In this document: in pieces, positions 37,117 through 45,947 of the stretch
Numbering within the stretch: position 1 is the first letter of the stretch
Layout of the letters: every line of letters starts with the position of its first letter
NCBI RefSeq assembly: GCF_003337555.1
Contig: NZ_QPJK01000001.1
Span: forward strand, 806,001 to 870,000
Length of the DNA: 64,000 bases
Direction of reading: 5' to 3'
Source of the DNA: Pseudorhodoferax soli
GTDB taxonomy: Bacteria; Pseudomonadota; Gammaproteobacteria; Burkholderiales; Burkholderiaceae_C
The notes under the pieces: generated by a model
Databases searched by the model: none
What the model was told of the DNA's origin: nothing
The model's input: only the letters and a program-made list of their open reading frames with translations
Position numbers and translations under genes: made by a program

Positions 37117-37998
37117 ATGGAACTGAACCTGCACGCCATCGACACGCCGCCACGCGCGGCCTCCACCGTGGTCATGCTGCGCGATGGCGCGGCCGGGCTG
37201 GAGGTGCTGCTCATGAAGCGCCACGGGCTGTCCGACGTGCTGGGCGGCGCCTACGTGTTCCCGGGCGGCAAGCTCGATGCGGCCGATGCCGAACTCGATG
37301 CCGCGCGCCACCTCGACCAGGCCACCCCGTTGCTGCAGGCCAGCCTGGACGACGCCGAACTCGACGCGGCCCAGGCGGCCGGCCTGTACGTGGCGGCCGT
37401 GCGCGAGGCCTTCGAGGAAGCCGGCGTGCTGCTGGCTGAAACCTTTGAGGGCAGCGAGCCCGACGTGGTCCGCGCTTCGGCGCTGCTCAAGGCCGGCACG
37501 CCGTTCAACACCATGCTGGCCGAACTGGGCCTCACGCTGCAGACGCGCCGGCTCGCGCCCTGGTCGCGCTGGATCACGCCGCGCGTGCCCTCGGTCATGA
37601 ACAAGCGCTTCGACACGCGCTTCTTCGCCGCCGTGGTGCCACCCGAGCAGGTGGCCACGCACGACGACTACGAGACCACCGAGAGCACCTGGCTGTCGCC
37701 GCGCGCAGCGCTGCAGCGCTACTGGGACCGCGAGATCGAGATGGCACCGCCGCAGATCATGACGCTGGCCCAGCTGGCGCGCCACGCCACGGCCGAAGAA
37801 GCCGTGGCCGCGGCCCGCACGCGCCGGCCGCCGCTGATCCAGCCCGAGAGCCTGGAGGACGGGGGCACGCGCGTGGTCTGCTACCCGGGCGATGCCTGCC
37901 ACCCGGTGCGCGAGCGCGCCATGTCCGGCCCGCTGCGGCTGCGTTGGCACAACAAGCGCTTCGAGCCCGTGGACGGCTTCGACGCGCTGTTCCTGTAA
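37117..37998 (+). CDS. NUDIX hydrolase
   Basis: A 293-residue NUDIX protein resembling the NUDT19-like subgroup that acts on CoA derivatives. The Nudix box is split as in that group: the Gly-rich FPGGKLDAAD is followed after about 40 residues by REAFEEAGVLL, which supplies the metal-binding glutamates. A GGAG precedes ATG 37117. The divergent acyl-CoA dehydrogenase-type SDR suggests a CoA-related role, but this is inference. Confidence 0.85.
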   Translation: MELNLHAIDTPPRAASTVVMLRDGAAGLEVLLMKRHGLSDVLGGAYVFPGGKLDAADAELDAARHLDQATPLLQASLDDAELDAAQAAGLYVAAVREAFEEAGVLLAETFEGSEPDVVRASALLKAGTPFNTMLAELGLTLQTRRLAPWSRWITPRVPSVMNKRFDTRFFAAVVPPEQVATHDDYETTESTWLSPRAALQRYWDREIEMAPPQIMTLAQLARHATAEEAVAAARTRRPPLIQPESLEDGGTRVVCYPGDACHPVRERAMSGPLRLRWHNKRFEPVDGFDALFL

Positions 37999-38035
37999 GC
38001 GGGAACCTGGGCGCTGTGGGCCGCATCTGAGCACC

Positions 38036-38641
38036 ATGCCGACCCGCCGCCTGCTCACCGCCGCCCTGATCGCCTGCCCGGCCCTGCTGACCGCGCGGGC
38101 CCAGTCCGCGCAGTCGCGGCCCACGCCGGCGCAGACCGAGGGCCCGTTCTATCCCGTCGCCTTCCCGGCCGATGCCGACAACGACCTGCTGCGCAATGGC
38201 GCACGGCGTTACGCCCGCGGCCAGCCGGCCTGGCTGGACGGCACGCTGCGCGACCTGGAGGGCCGGCCCGTGCGCGGCGCCCAGGTGGAGATCTGGCAAT
38301 GCGACGAGGCCGGCCACTACGACCACCCTGGCGACGGCAGCCGCCAGGACCCGGCCTTCCAGGGCTTCGGCCGCACCACGGTGGACGCCGAGGGCCGCTG
38401 GCGTTTCCGCACCATCCGCCCCGTGCCCTACAGCGGCCGCACGCCCCACATCCATGTGAAGGTGCGGCTGGGCCAGCGCGAACTGCTGACCACGCAGCTC
38501 TATGTGGAGGGCGATCCTGGCAATGCGCGAGACTTCCTCTGGCGCCGGCTGGACGCTGCCGACCGCGCGGCCGTGACGCTGCCCTACCAGGCGGGGAGCG
38601 ACGGCCTGCAGGCCCGCGCGGCGCTGGTGCTCGCCCTCTGA
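38036..38641 (+). CDS. Exported intradiol ring-cleavage dioxygenase-like protein
   Basis: A 201-residue protein with a signal peptide (cleavage near ARA-QSAQS). The non-haem Fe(III) ligands of protocatechuate/catechol intradiol dioxygenases are recognisable: Tyr in GHYDHPG and in RPVPYSG, and HIH in TPHIHVKV. It would cleave catechol-type rings between the hydroxyls, unusually in the periplasm or outside the cell. Secreted members of this family are known but poorly defined. It lies between two NUDIX-family genes on the same strand. Confidence 0.83.
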   Translation: MPTRRLLTAALIACPALLTARAQSAQSRPTPAQTEGPFYPVAFPADADNDLLRNGARRYARGQPAWLDGTLRDLEGRPVRGAQVEIWQCDEAGHYDHPGDGSRQDPAFQGFGRTTVDAEGRWRFRTIRPVPYSGRTPHIHVKVRLGQRELLTTQLYVEGDPGNARDFLWRRLDAADRAAVTLPYQAGSDGLQARAALVLAL

Positions 38642-38697
38642 CGCGCAGCCGCATCGGCGGTTAGCATGCGGGCTCCAACGGCCCCGGATGCCCGCCC

Positions 38698-39519
38698 ATG
38701 CTGCAAACCCCTCCCTCGTTCACGCCGCTGCTGGCGGCGCGTGAACAGGACCTGGTGCAGAACTTCGTGTTCTGCGGTGACGAACTCCTGGTCGGCGAAG
38801 CCGATCTGGCCCTGCCTGGCGCATTCGTGTGTGCCGCCCTCGGCATCCCCACTGCGGACTTCCTGCCCGTGGGCCTACTCGATGAGGCGTACTGCCGCGT
38901 GGCCTGGCTGCCCAAGGGCACGCCGCTGCCCGAGGGCGTGCGCCCGCGCCGGCTGCGCACCCTGTTCGGCGCCATGGAAGAAAGCCAGCTGGCCGTCGCC
39001 GGCCGGGCCTGGCAGATTGCCGAATGGGCACGCACGCACCGCTTCTGCGGCGCTTGCGGCAGCCCGACCACGCACGTAGCCGGTGAACGCTGCATGCGCT
39101 GCCCGGCTTGCGGCCACATCGCCTACCCGCGCATTTCGCCGGCCATGATGGTGCTGGTGCGGCGCGGGCCCGAGATCCTGCTGGCGCGCCACAACAACTC
39201 GCCGACGCGCTTCTTCACGGCGCTGGCGGGCTTCCTGGAAGCCGGCGAATCGATCGAGGAGGCCATCCACCGCGAGGTGTTCGAGGAGGTCGGCCTGCAG
39301 GTGCGTGACCTGCGCTATTTCGCGAGCCAGTCCTGGCCGTTCCCGCACTCGCTGATGATCGCGTTCACGGCCGAATATGCGGGCGGCGAGATCCGGCTGG
39401 ACGAGAACGAGATCGCCGAAGCGGTATGGGTCGGCCCGGGGGACACGATGCCGGCCATCCCCCCACGCGGACTGTCCATCGCCGGACACCTGATCGAGGC
39501 CCACCTGCCCGGCCGCTGA
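38698..39519 (+). CDS. nudC: NAD(H) pyrophosphatase / deNADding NUDIX enzyme
   Basis: A 273-residue protein with the NudC architecture: an N-terminal domain, a zinc ribbon (CGACGSP and CPACGHIAYPR; four Cys near residues 118-141), and a Nudix box GFLEAGESIEEAIHREVFEEVG. The NADH-specific motif SQPWPFPxS appears as SQSWPFPHS, with Ser for the first Pro. NudC hydrolyses NADH and removes NAD caps from RNA. Its start follows the intradiol gene by 56 bases with a TAGCAT -10-like element in between. Confidence 0.93.
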   Translation: MLQTPPSFTPLLAAREQDLVQNFVFCGDELLVGEADLALPGAFVCAALGIPTADFLPVGLLDEAYCRVAWLPKGTPLPEGVRPRRLRTLFGAMEESQLAVAGRAWQIAEWARTHRFCGACGSPTTHVAGERCMRCPACGHIAYPRISPAMMVLVRRGPEILLARHNNSPTRFFTALAGFLEAGESIEEAIHREVFEEVGLQVRDLRYFASQSWPFPHSLMIAFTAEYAGGEIRLDENEIAEAVWVGPGDTMPAIPPRGLSIAGHLIEAHLPGR

Positions 39520-39545
39520 GCACATACTGCGGCGAGGAGCACACC

Positions 39546-40850
39546 ATGGCCCGCTCGAAATCCCAGACCCTGCTCTCGCGCTCGCGGCGTGCACTGCACA
39601 AGGGCATGCGCACGGCCATCGGCTTCATGCCGCAGCAGGCGCGCTTCGCGGTGGCCCGCTCCTTCGTCGATTGCGACCCGGCGCCCGACCCGCGGCTCAC
39701 GCTCAAGATCGCCGACACGCAGGAAGAACTCGAGGCCTGCTTCCGGCTGCTGCACGACGCCTACGTGGCCGTGGGATTCATGCAGCCCGCGCCATCCGGG
39801 CTGCGCGCCACCATCTACCACGCGCTGCCGACCACCACCACGCTGTGCGCCAAGTACGACGACGAGGTCGTGGGCACGATCTCGCTGATCCGCCAGAGCC
39901 CGTTCGGCTTCCCGCTGCAGGCGGTGTTCGACCTGTCGAGCGTGGAGGCCGAGCGCGGCCAGATCGCTGAGGTCTCCGCGCTGGCCGTGCACCCCAAGCA
40001 CAGGAAGACCGGCGGCGCGATCCTGTTCCCGCTCATGAAGTTCATGCACGCCTATTGCACGCGCTTCTTCGACACGCGGCACCTGGTGATCGCGGTCAAC
40101 CCCTACCACATCGAGCTCTACGAATCGCTGCTGTCGTTCCGCCGGCTGCCGCAGAAGACGGTGGCGGCCTACGACTTCGCCAACGGCGCGCCGGCCGTGG
40201 GTGCCACACTGGACCTGAGCCAGGCCGAGCATCTGTTCGCGCGGGCCTACGCCGGCAAGCCGCCGCGCAAGAGCCTGCACCACTACTTCTTCAAGATGGA
40301 GCTGCCCAACATCAAGTTGCCGGTGCGGCGCTACTACACGACGAACGACCCGGTCATGACGCCGGCGCTGCTGGACCACTTCTTCAACCAGCGCACCCAG
40401 GGCTTCGCCGAACTCGATGCACGCAAGACGGCCATGCTGCACGAGATCTACGACCTGCCCGCCTACCAGGCCGTGCTGCCGCCCTTGGCCCAGGCGCCGG
40501 CCCAGATGGACACGCTGCGCCGGCACCCGCGCTTTTCGCTCAAGTGCAAAGGCAAGCTGGAGATCGAGATCGGCGGCCAGCGCCGGCTCGTGGAACTGCA
40601 GGTGGTCGACGTGTCGAACGAGGGCTTCCAGGCCCATGCGCGCGAGGAGCTCCCGCTCAAGGCCTCGGGCCGCGTGGTGGTCCACCTGGGCACGGACGAG
40701 CAATCCGTGCTGCAGGTGACCGTCATGCGCGGGCGGCGCTACGACGACTACGGCGCCTATGGTTTCCTGATCACCGCCACCGACCAGCCCTGGCGCGAGT
40801 GCGTGCACGCGCTGGAATCAGGCCACACGCACCACGACCTGCTGGCCTGA
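39546..40850 (+). CDS. GNAT (FeeM-like) - PilZ fusion protein
   Basis: A 434-residue protein. Residues about 50-240 look like an N-acyl amino acid synthase (FeeM-type) acyltransferase of the GNAT/autoinducer-synthase fold: LEACFRLLHDAYVAVGFM, EVSALAVHPKHRKTGGAILFPLM with the acyl-donor-binding loop, and YHIELYESLLSFRRLP. Residues about 322-425 form a PilZ domain: RRHPR gives RxxxR and DVSNEG gives DxSxxG, both c-di-GMP contact motifs. Combined, it may be an acyltransferase gated by c-di-GMP. An RBS (GAGGAG) precedes ATG 39546. No partner genes such as an acyl carrier protein are adjacent. Confidence 0.8.
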   Translation: MARSKSQTLLSRSRRALHKGMRTAIGFMPQQARFAVARSFVDCDPAPDPRLTLKIADTQEELEACFRLLHDAYVAVGFMQPAPSGLRATIYHALPTTTTLCAKYDDEVVGTISLIRQSPFGFPLQAVFDLSSVEAERGQIAEVSALAVHPKHRKTGGAILFPLMKFMHAYCTRFFDTRHLVIAVNPYHIELYESLLSFRRLPQKTVAAYDFANGAPAVGATLDLSQAEHLFARAYAGKPPRKSLHHYFFKMELPNIKLPVRRYYTTNDPVMTPALLDHFFNQRTQGFAELDARKTAMLHEIYDLPAYQAVLPPLAQAPAQMDTLRRHPRFSLKCKGKLEIEIGGQRRLVELQVVDVSNEGFQAHAREELPLKASGRVVVHLGTDEQSVLQVTVMRGRRYDDYGAYGFLITATDQPWRECVHALESGHTHHDLLA

Positions 40851-40851
40851 G

Positions 40852-41118
40852 TCAGCGGCGGCGCAGCGACAGCAGCCAGGACAGGGTGCCGCAGCAGGCC
40901 ACCAGCGCCGCATAGCCGGCGATGCTGCCGTCGCGGCCCATGGCCCACAGCGTGCCCAGCAGCGCCAGGCTGCCGGCCAGGCTGGTCAGCAGCCATTCGC
41001 TCCACCAGCGCATGCCGCCGGCCCGGCCCATGCGGCCGGCCAGCGTGGTGCACAGCGCAACGCAGAGGGCCGGCAGCACGAAGGCCAGCCCATGCAGCAT
41101 CAGATCGACAACACCCAT
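40852..41118 (-). CDS. Small membrane protein upstream of hemA
   Basis: An 88-residue protein with about three hydrophobic helices and a basic end (SLRRR). ATG 41118 is used; the in-frame TTG at 41130 is a weak alternative. No family recognised. It is divergent from hemA, and the FNR-type box at 41134-41151 lies between them, so it could share anaerobic control. Confidence 0.6.
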   Translation of the reverse strand: MGVVDLMLHGLAFVLPALCVALCTTLAGRMGRAGGMRWWSEWLLTSLAGSLALLGTLWAMGRDGSIAGYAALVACCGTLSWLLSLRRR

Positions 41119-41133
41119 GGGAGAGAGCAAAGG

Positions 41134-41151
41134 GCTTGACGCAGGTCAAGC
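41134..41151. promoter_or_regulatory. FNR/Anr-type box upstream of hemA
   Basis: GCTTGAC-GCAG-GTCAAGC is a perfect 7-bp inverted repeat with a 4-base spacer and contains TTGAC-N4-GTCAA, the FNR/Dnr-family half-site pattern. Its centre (41142.5) is about 41-43 bases before the transcript start predicted from the -10 at 41174-41179, the class II activator position. hemA control by Anr/Dnr is established in Pseudomonas aeruginosa. Confidence 0.65.
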
Positions 41152-41173
41152 GGCAGGAAGAGGCGCCGGATTT

Positions 41174-41179
41174 TATAAT
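41174..41179 (+). promoter_or_regulatory. -10 element of hemA
   Basis: A perfect TATAAT 8 bases before the hemA ATG, without a normal -35, as expected for an activator-dependent promoter fed by the FNR-type box upstream. The transcript would begin within a few bases of the ATG. Confidence 0.6.
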
Positions 41180-41187
41180 CGCCGGTT

Positions 41188-42456
41188 ATGGCTGTCTGGG
41201 CACTCGGCATCAACCACCACACCGCCCCGCTCGATCTGCGCGGGCGGTTCGCGTTCGCCCTGGACCAGATCGCCCCGACGCTCGCCGGTTTGCGCTCGGC
41301 GCTGTCGGGCCCCGAGGCCGCCATCATCTCCACCTGCAACCGCACCGAGATCTACTGCGCAGCCGATGCCCAGGCCATCGACCGCACGGTGGACTGGATG
41401 GCCCAGGCCGGCGGCGTGGCCCCGGCGCTGCTGCGCTCGCACGCCTACACGCTGCACGATGGATTGGCCGCGCGCCACGTGTTCCGCGTGGCCAGCGGGC
41501 TGGATTCCATGGTGCTGGGCGAGGCCCAGATCCTGGGCCAGATGAAGGACGCTGTGCGCGTGGCCAACGAGGCCGGCGCGCTGGGCTCCACGCTGAACCA
41601 GCTGTTCCAGCGCTCCTTCTCGGTCGCCAAGGAAGTGCGCACCGCCACCGAAATCGGCGCGCACTCCATCAGCATGGCCGCCGCCGCCGTGCGCCTGGCC
41701 TCGCAGCTGTTCGAGGACCTGGGCCAGGTGCGCGTGCTGTTCGTGGGCGCCGGCGAGATGATCGAGCTGGCCGCCACCCACTTCGCAGCCAAGAGCCCTA
41801 AGTCCATCGCCATCGCCAACCGCACGCTGGAGCGCGGAGAGAAGCTGGCCAGCCGCTTCGGCGGCGAGGTGATGCGCCTGGCCGACCTGCCGGCCCGGTT
41901 GCACGAGTTCGACGCCATCGTCAGCTGCACCGCCAGCACGCTGCCCATCATCGGCCTGGGCGCCGTGGAGCGCGCGCTGAAGCAGCGCAAGCACCGCCCC
42001 ATGTTCATGGTCGACCTGGCCGTGCCGCGCGACATCGAGCCCGAGGTCAAGGGTCTGGAAGACGTGTTCCTCTACACCGTGGACGACCTGGCCAGCGTGG
42101 TGCAGACAGGCCAGGCCCAGCGCCAGGCGGCCGTGGCACAGGCCGAGGTCATCATCGATGCGGGCGTGCAGAGCTTCTTGCACTGGATGGGCCAACGTGA
42201 CCCGCAGAACGGCGTGGTGCCGCTGATCCGCCAGCTCAACAGCCAGGCCGACACCTGGCGCCAGGCCGAACTGGCGCGCGCGCGCAAGCAGCTGGCGCGC
42301 GGCGACGACGTGGAGGCCGTGCTCGAAGCCCTGGCCAAGGGCCTGACGCAGAAGATGCTGCACGGCGCCATGGCCGAGCTGCACGCCGGCGACGGCCCTG
42401 CGCGCGCGCACGCGGTCGAGACCATCTCTCGCCTGTTCCTGCGCAAAGAACGTTAG
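41188..42456 (+). CDS. hemA: Glutamyl-tRNA reductase
   Basis: A 422-residue enzyme that reduces glutamyl-tRNA to glutamate-1-semialdehyde, the first step of tetrapyrrole synthesis by the C5 route. The catalytic Cys is in STCNRTEIY near residue 50; [15 protein letters not shown] and the NADPH-binding [16 protein letters not shown] are complete, as is the C-terminal dimerisation domain. The upstream FNR-type box predicts induction when oxygen is low. prfA and prmC follow. Confidence 0.97.
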   Translation: MAVWALGINHHTAPLDLRGRFAFALDQIAPTLAGLRSALSGPEAAIISTCNRTEIYCAADAQAIDRTVDWMAQAGGVAPALLRSHAYTLHDGLAARHVFRVASGLDSMVLGEAQILGQMKDAVRVANEAGALGSTLNQLFQRSFSVAKEVRTATEIGAHSISMAAAAVRLASQLFEDLGQVRVLFVGAGEMIELAATHFAAKSPKSIAIANRTLERGEKLASRFGGEVMRLADLPARLHEFDAIVSCTASTLPIIGLGAVERALKQRKHRPMFMVDLAVPRDIEPEVKGLEDVFLYTVDDLASVVQTGQAQRQAAVAQAEVIIDAGVQSFLHWMGQRDPQNGVVPLIRQLNSQADTWRQAELARARKQLARGDDVEAVLEALAKGLTQKMLHGAMAELHAGDGPARAHAVETISRLFLRKER

Positions 42457-42474
42457 CGGCGCCCTGCCTGCGAC

Positions 42475-42505
42475 GGCCCGCCATGCCGGGCCTCCTTCTC
42501 TTTTT
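42475..42505 (+). terminator. Hairpin with T-rich tail between hemA and prfA
   Basis: GGCCCG (42475-42480) pairs with CGGGCC (42487-42492) and is followed by TCCTTCTCTTTTT (42493-42505). It looks like a Rho-independent terminator or attenuator, suggesting that prfA has partly separate expression. An upstream in-frame ATG for prfA (42483) falls inside the loop, which speaks against that start. Confidence 0.55.
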
Positions 42506-42530
42506 CGCGCCTGCCCACCGGATCGCCGCC

Positions 42531-43616
42531 TTGAAACCCTTTCTCCGCCAACAACTCGAGCGCTATGCGCTGCGCCTGTCCGAGCTCGATTTCCTGCTGT
42601 CGCGCCAGGACATCATGGCGGACATGAAGCAGTTCATGGCCTTGTCGCGCGAGCATGCCGACGTGGCCCAGGTGGCTGGCCGCTATGCGCGCCACCAGCA
42701 GCGCCAGTCCGACCTGGCCGCAGCGCAGGAGATGCTGGCCGACCCGGACATGGCCGATATGGCGCGCGAAGAGATCGCCAGCGCCGAAGCCGAGCTCACC
42801 GAACTGGAGAACGAACTGCAGCGCATGCTGTTGCCCAGGGACCCGGACGACGCGCGCGCGGCCTTCCTGGAAATCCGCGCCGGCACGGGCGGCGACGAGT
42901 CGGCGCTGTTCGCTGGCGACCTGCTGCGCATGTACACGCGCTTTGCCGAGCGCCGCGGCTGGAAGACCGAACTCATCAGCGAATCGGCGAGCGAGCTGGG
43001 CGGCTACAAGGAAGTGGTGCTGCGCGTGGACGGCGAGGACGTCTATGGCCACCTGCGCTTCGAATCGGGCGGCCACCGCGTGCAGCGCGTGCCCGCCACC
43101 GAGACGCAGGGCCGCATCCACACCAGCGCGTGCACCGTCGCCGTGCTGGCCGAGCCCGACGAGGCGCAGGCGGTGCAGATCAACCCGGCCGACCTGCGCA
43201 TCGACACCTACCGCGCCAGCGGCGCCGGCGGCCAGCACATCAACAAGACCGACTCGGCCGTGCGCATCACCCATTTGCCCACGGGCATCGTGGCCGAATG
43301 CCAGGACGACCGCTCGCAGCACCGCAACAAGGCCAAGGCCCTGCAGGTGCTGCTTGCGCGCATCCAGGAAAAAGAGCGCAGCGAGCGCGCCGCCAAGGAC
43401 GCGGCGGAGCGCAAGGGGCTGATCGGCAGCGGCGACCGCAGCGACCGCATCCGCACCTACAACTACCCGCAGGGCCGGCTGACCGACCACCGCATCAACC
43501 TCACGCTGTACAAGCTGTCTTTCATCCTGGAAGGCGACCTGGAGGAAGTGGTGCAGTCGCTGCGCGCTGCGCGCGAGGCCGAGCAGTTGGCCGAACTGGA
43601 AGTCGGCGCAGCGTGA
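42531..43616 (+). CDS. prfA: Peptide chain release factor 1
   Basis: A 361-residue class I release factor for UAA/UAG. GGQ is present in [16 protein letters not shown] near residue 234 and the rest follows RF1 with [15 protein letters not shown]. The start is taken as TTG 42531 since [15 protein letters not shown] directly after it is the normal RF1 beginning; ATG 42483 would add 16 atypical residues encoded by the terminator-like hairpin. prmC, which methylates the GGQ glutamine, follows at once. Confidence 0.93.
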   Translation: MKPFLRQQLERYALRLSELDFLLSRQDIMADMKQFMALSREHADVAQVAGRYARHQQRQSDLAAAQEMLADPDMADMAREEIASAEAELTELENELQRMLLPRDPDDARAAFLEIRAGTGGDESALFAGDLLRMYTRFAERRGWKTELISESASELGGYKEVVLRVDGEDVYGHLRFESGGHRVQRVPATETQGRIHTSACTVAVLAEPDEAQAVQINPADLRIDTYRASGAGGQHINKTDSAVRITHLPTGIVAECQDDRSQHRNKAKALQVLLARIQEKERSERAAKDAAERKGLIGSGDRSDRIRTYNYPQGRLTDHRINLTLYKLSFILEGDLEEVVQSLRAAREAEQLAELEVGAA

Positions 43617-43648
43617 GCGCCGCGCCGGGCCGCGCCGAAGGAACATCC

Positions 43649-44470
43649 ATGCGCTTGGCCCAGATCCTCGCGGCCGCGGCCGCGCGCGGCCTGGACCGGC
43701 TGGACGCCCAGCTGCTGCTGCTGCACGCGCTCGGCCACGACCCCAACGACCGCGCCTGGCTGCTCGCGCACGACCAGGACCAGCCCACGCCCGAGGTGTT
43801 GCAGCGCTTCGACACGGCCGCCACCCGCCGGCTCGCGGGCGAACCGGTGGCCTACCTGCTCGGCCAGAAGGAGTTCTTCGGTCTCTCGCTGCAGGTCGAT
43901 GCGCGCGTGTTGGTGCCGCGGCCCGACACCGAGACGCTGGTGGAGTGGGCGCTCGAACACCTGCCCGGGGGCGGCAGCGCCCTCGACCTGGGCACGGGCA
44001 GCGGCGCCATCGCGCTGGCCCTGGCCCACGCGCGACCCGACGCCCTGGTGTCCGCCGTCGACCGCAGCGCCGATGCGCTGGCGGTGGCCAGGGCCAATGC
44101 CGAGCAACTGGGTCTGCGCGTGCAGTTCATGCAGGCCGACTGGCTGCAAGGCGTGGACGGCCCGTACGACCTGATCGTCTCCAACCCGCCCTACATCGCC
44201 GCCGCCGACCCGCACCTGGCCGCCCTGGCGCACGAGCCGCTCTCGGCCCTGGCATCCGGGGCGGACGGGCTGGACGACCTGCGCACCATCACCGCCAGCG
44301 CGGGCGCGCACCTTTGCCCCGGCGGCTGGCTGTTGCTGGAACATGGCTACGACCAGGCCGAAGCCGTCTGCGCCCTGCTGCAGGCCCAGGGCTTCGTGCA
44401 GGTGGGCAGCCGCACGGATCTGGCGGGCATCGCGCGCTGCTCCGGCGGCCAGTGGCCGATCACAGGATAA
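43649..44470 (+). CDS. prmC: Release factor glutamine methyltransferase
   Basis: A 273-residue SAM-dependent methyltransferase (HemK) acting on the GGQ glutamine of RF1/RF2. The N-terminal helical domain precedes the class I fold with LDLGTGSGAIALAL and the NPPY catalytic motif in IVSNPPYIAA. ATG 43649 has GAAGGA 6 bases upstream; an in-frame GTG at 43613 overlapping the prfA stop is the alternative. It is in the usual hemA-prfA-prmC order. Confidence 0.94.
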   Translation: MRLAQILAAAAARGLDRLDAQLLLLHALGHDPNDRAWLLAHDQDQPTPEVLQRFDTAATRRLAGEPVAYLLGQKEFFGLSLQVDARVLVPRPDTETLVEWALEHLPGGGSALDLGTGSGAIALALAHARPDALVSAVDRSADALAVARANAEQLGLRVQFMQADWLQGVDGPYDLIVSNPPYIAAADPHLAALAHEPLSALASGADGLDDLRTITASAGAHLCPGGWLLLEHGYDQAEAVCALLQAQGFVQVGSRTDLAGIARCSGGQWPITG

Positions 44471-44500
44471 TTGCGCCCATTTCCGTCTGGAGGTTCCCCC

Positions 44501-44827
44501 ATGAGCGACACCCAACAACGCATCGACGACCTGGTCAAGTCCAACGACATCCTGCTGTTCATGAAGGGCAGCGCCAGCTTCCCCATGTGCGGCTTCTCGG
44601 GCCGCGCCATCCAGGTGCTCAAGGCCTGCGGCGTCGACCCCAAGAACGTCAAAACCGTCAACGTGCTCGACGACGACGGCATCCGCCAGGGCATCAAGGA
44701 ATACAGCAACTGGCCCACCATCCCCCAGCTGTACGTCAAGGGCGAGTTCGTCGGTGGCTCGGACATCATGATGGAGATGTACGAGTCGGGCGAGCTGCGC
44801 CAGCTGCTGGGCGCCACCCCCGCCTGA
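44501..44827 (+). CDS. grxD: Monothiol glutaredoxin (Grx4 type)
   Basis: A 108-residue monothiol glutaredoxin with the CGFS active site (FPMCGFSGRA) near residue 30, and glutathione-contact segments NWPTIPQLYVKGEFVGGSD. Such proteins carry [2Fe-2S] clusters bridged by glutathione, with BolA partners. GGAGG precedes the ATG, and GATAAT at 44466-44471 may be a private -10. It closes the hemA-prfA-prmC-grxD block. Confidence 0.95.
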   Translation: MSDTQQRIDDLVKSNDILLFMKGSASFPMCGFSGRAIQVLKACGVDPKNVKTVNVLDDDGIRQGIKEYSNWPTIPQLYVKGEFVGGSDIMMEMYESGELRQLLGATPA

Positions 44828-44834
44828 GGGTTGC

Positions 44835-44856
44835 GGCCGCCCGACAAGGGGCGGCC
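44835..44856 (+). terminator. Hairpin after grxD
   Basis: GGCCGCCC (44835-44842) and GGGCGGCC (44849-44856) form a perfect 8-bp stem with a 6-base loop, 7 bases beyond the stop. There is no T-run. Confidence 0.45.
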
Positions 44857-44928
44857 CGGTGCTGGCAGGCTGGCACGGCTTATGCTGAAATGGTTTCGTC
44901 ACTCTCGTCACTTTCACGAGGAGCTTCG

Positions 44929-45924
44929 ATGGAATCGCGCAGCACCGCCCTGACGGCCACCCCGATCCACCTGCCGGTCGCCAGCATGCGCAGCGTCTAC
45001 CAGACGCAGGATGTGGAGCGCAGGCTGGCCAAGCTGCAGTCCAAGGACCAGGAGCATCTGCGCAGCACCTACGAGCGCATGCTCGAACGCGGCCCAGAGC
45101 GCTTCCAGGTCAAGCCCTCCGGCATCCCCGAGATGGCGGCGCTTTACCAGACGCTGCCCAACTTCACCGAAGCGCTGGACGACGTGCGCCGCCATGTGGC
45201 GCTGAGCCACAACAGCCCCGATGGCCTGGAGGTCACGCCCATGCTGTTGCTGGGCGCCCCCGGCATCGGCAAGACGCATTTCGCACGCAAGCTGGCCGAG
45301 TTGCTGGGTACGGGGATGAACCTCTTGCCCATGAGCTCGATGACCGCCGGCTGGCTGCTCTCGGGCGCCTCGTCCCAATGGAAGGGCGCCAAGCCCGGCA
45401 AGGTGTTCGAGGCCCTGGTCGACGGACAGTATGCCAATCCCGTGCTGGTGGTGGACGAGATCGACAAGGCCGGCACCGACGCCCAGTACGACCCCCTAGG
45501 CGCGCTGTACAGCCTGCTCGAACACGACACCGCGCAGAACTTCGTCGATGAGTTCGCGGAGGTGGCCATCGACGCCAGCCAGGTCATCTGGATCACCACG
45601 GCCAACGACGAGCGCGCGATTCCCGAGCCCATCCTGAACCGCATGAACGTGTTCAGCATTCCGGTGCCCACGCCCGAGCAGGCGCGGCAGATCGCCGGCC
45701 AGCTGTACGCCGGCATCCGCGGCGAGCATGGCTGGGGTCCGCAGTTCCAGCCAGAGGCCCAGGCCGATGTGCTGGACACGCTGGCCGAGATGGCGCCGCG
45801 CGAGATGCGCCGGGCCTTGATGACCGGCTTTGGCAACGCCAGGCTCGACGGCCGCGACCATGTGCGCGTGGACGACCTGCCGCGCCCGGCCACCGTCAAG
45901 AGCCGCATGGGGTTTGTCCACTGA
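44929..45924 (+). CDS. AAA family ATPase (Lon-like ATPase module)
   Basis: A 331-residue AAA+ protein. Walker A is GAPGIGKTHFA near residue 107, Walker B VLVVDEIDKAG, and the sensor 1 region IWITTANDERAIPE; the C-terminal lid domain is complete. The closest described relatives are the ATPase domain of Lon, but no protease domain is present. Role unknown; a chaperone or remodelling function is possible. TATGCT at 44881-44886 may be its -10. The CNNM/CorC gene follows immediately and may overlap its stop. Confidence 0.85.
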   Translation: MESRSTALTATPIHLPVASMRSVYQTQDVERRLAKLQSKDQEHLRSTYERMLERGPERFQVKPSGIPEMAALYQTLPNFTEALDDVRRHVALSHNSPDGLEVTPMLLLGAPGIGKTHFARKLAELLGTGMNLLPMSSMTAGWLLSGASSQWKGAKPGKVFEALVDGQYANPVLVVDEIDKAGTDAQYDPLGALYSLLEHDTAQNFVDEFAEVAIDASQVIWITTANDERAIPEPILNRMNVFSIPVPTPEQARQIAGQLYAGIRGEHGWGPQFQPEAQADVLDTLAEMAPREMRRALMTGFGNARLDGRDHVRVDDLPRPATVKSRMGFVH

Positions 45925-45947
45925 GCCTCTCGACCAGTCTGCTGCTC

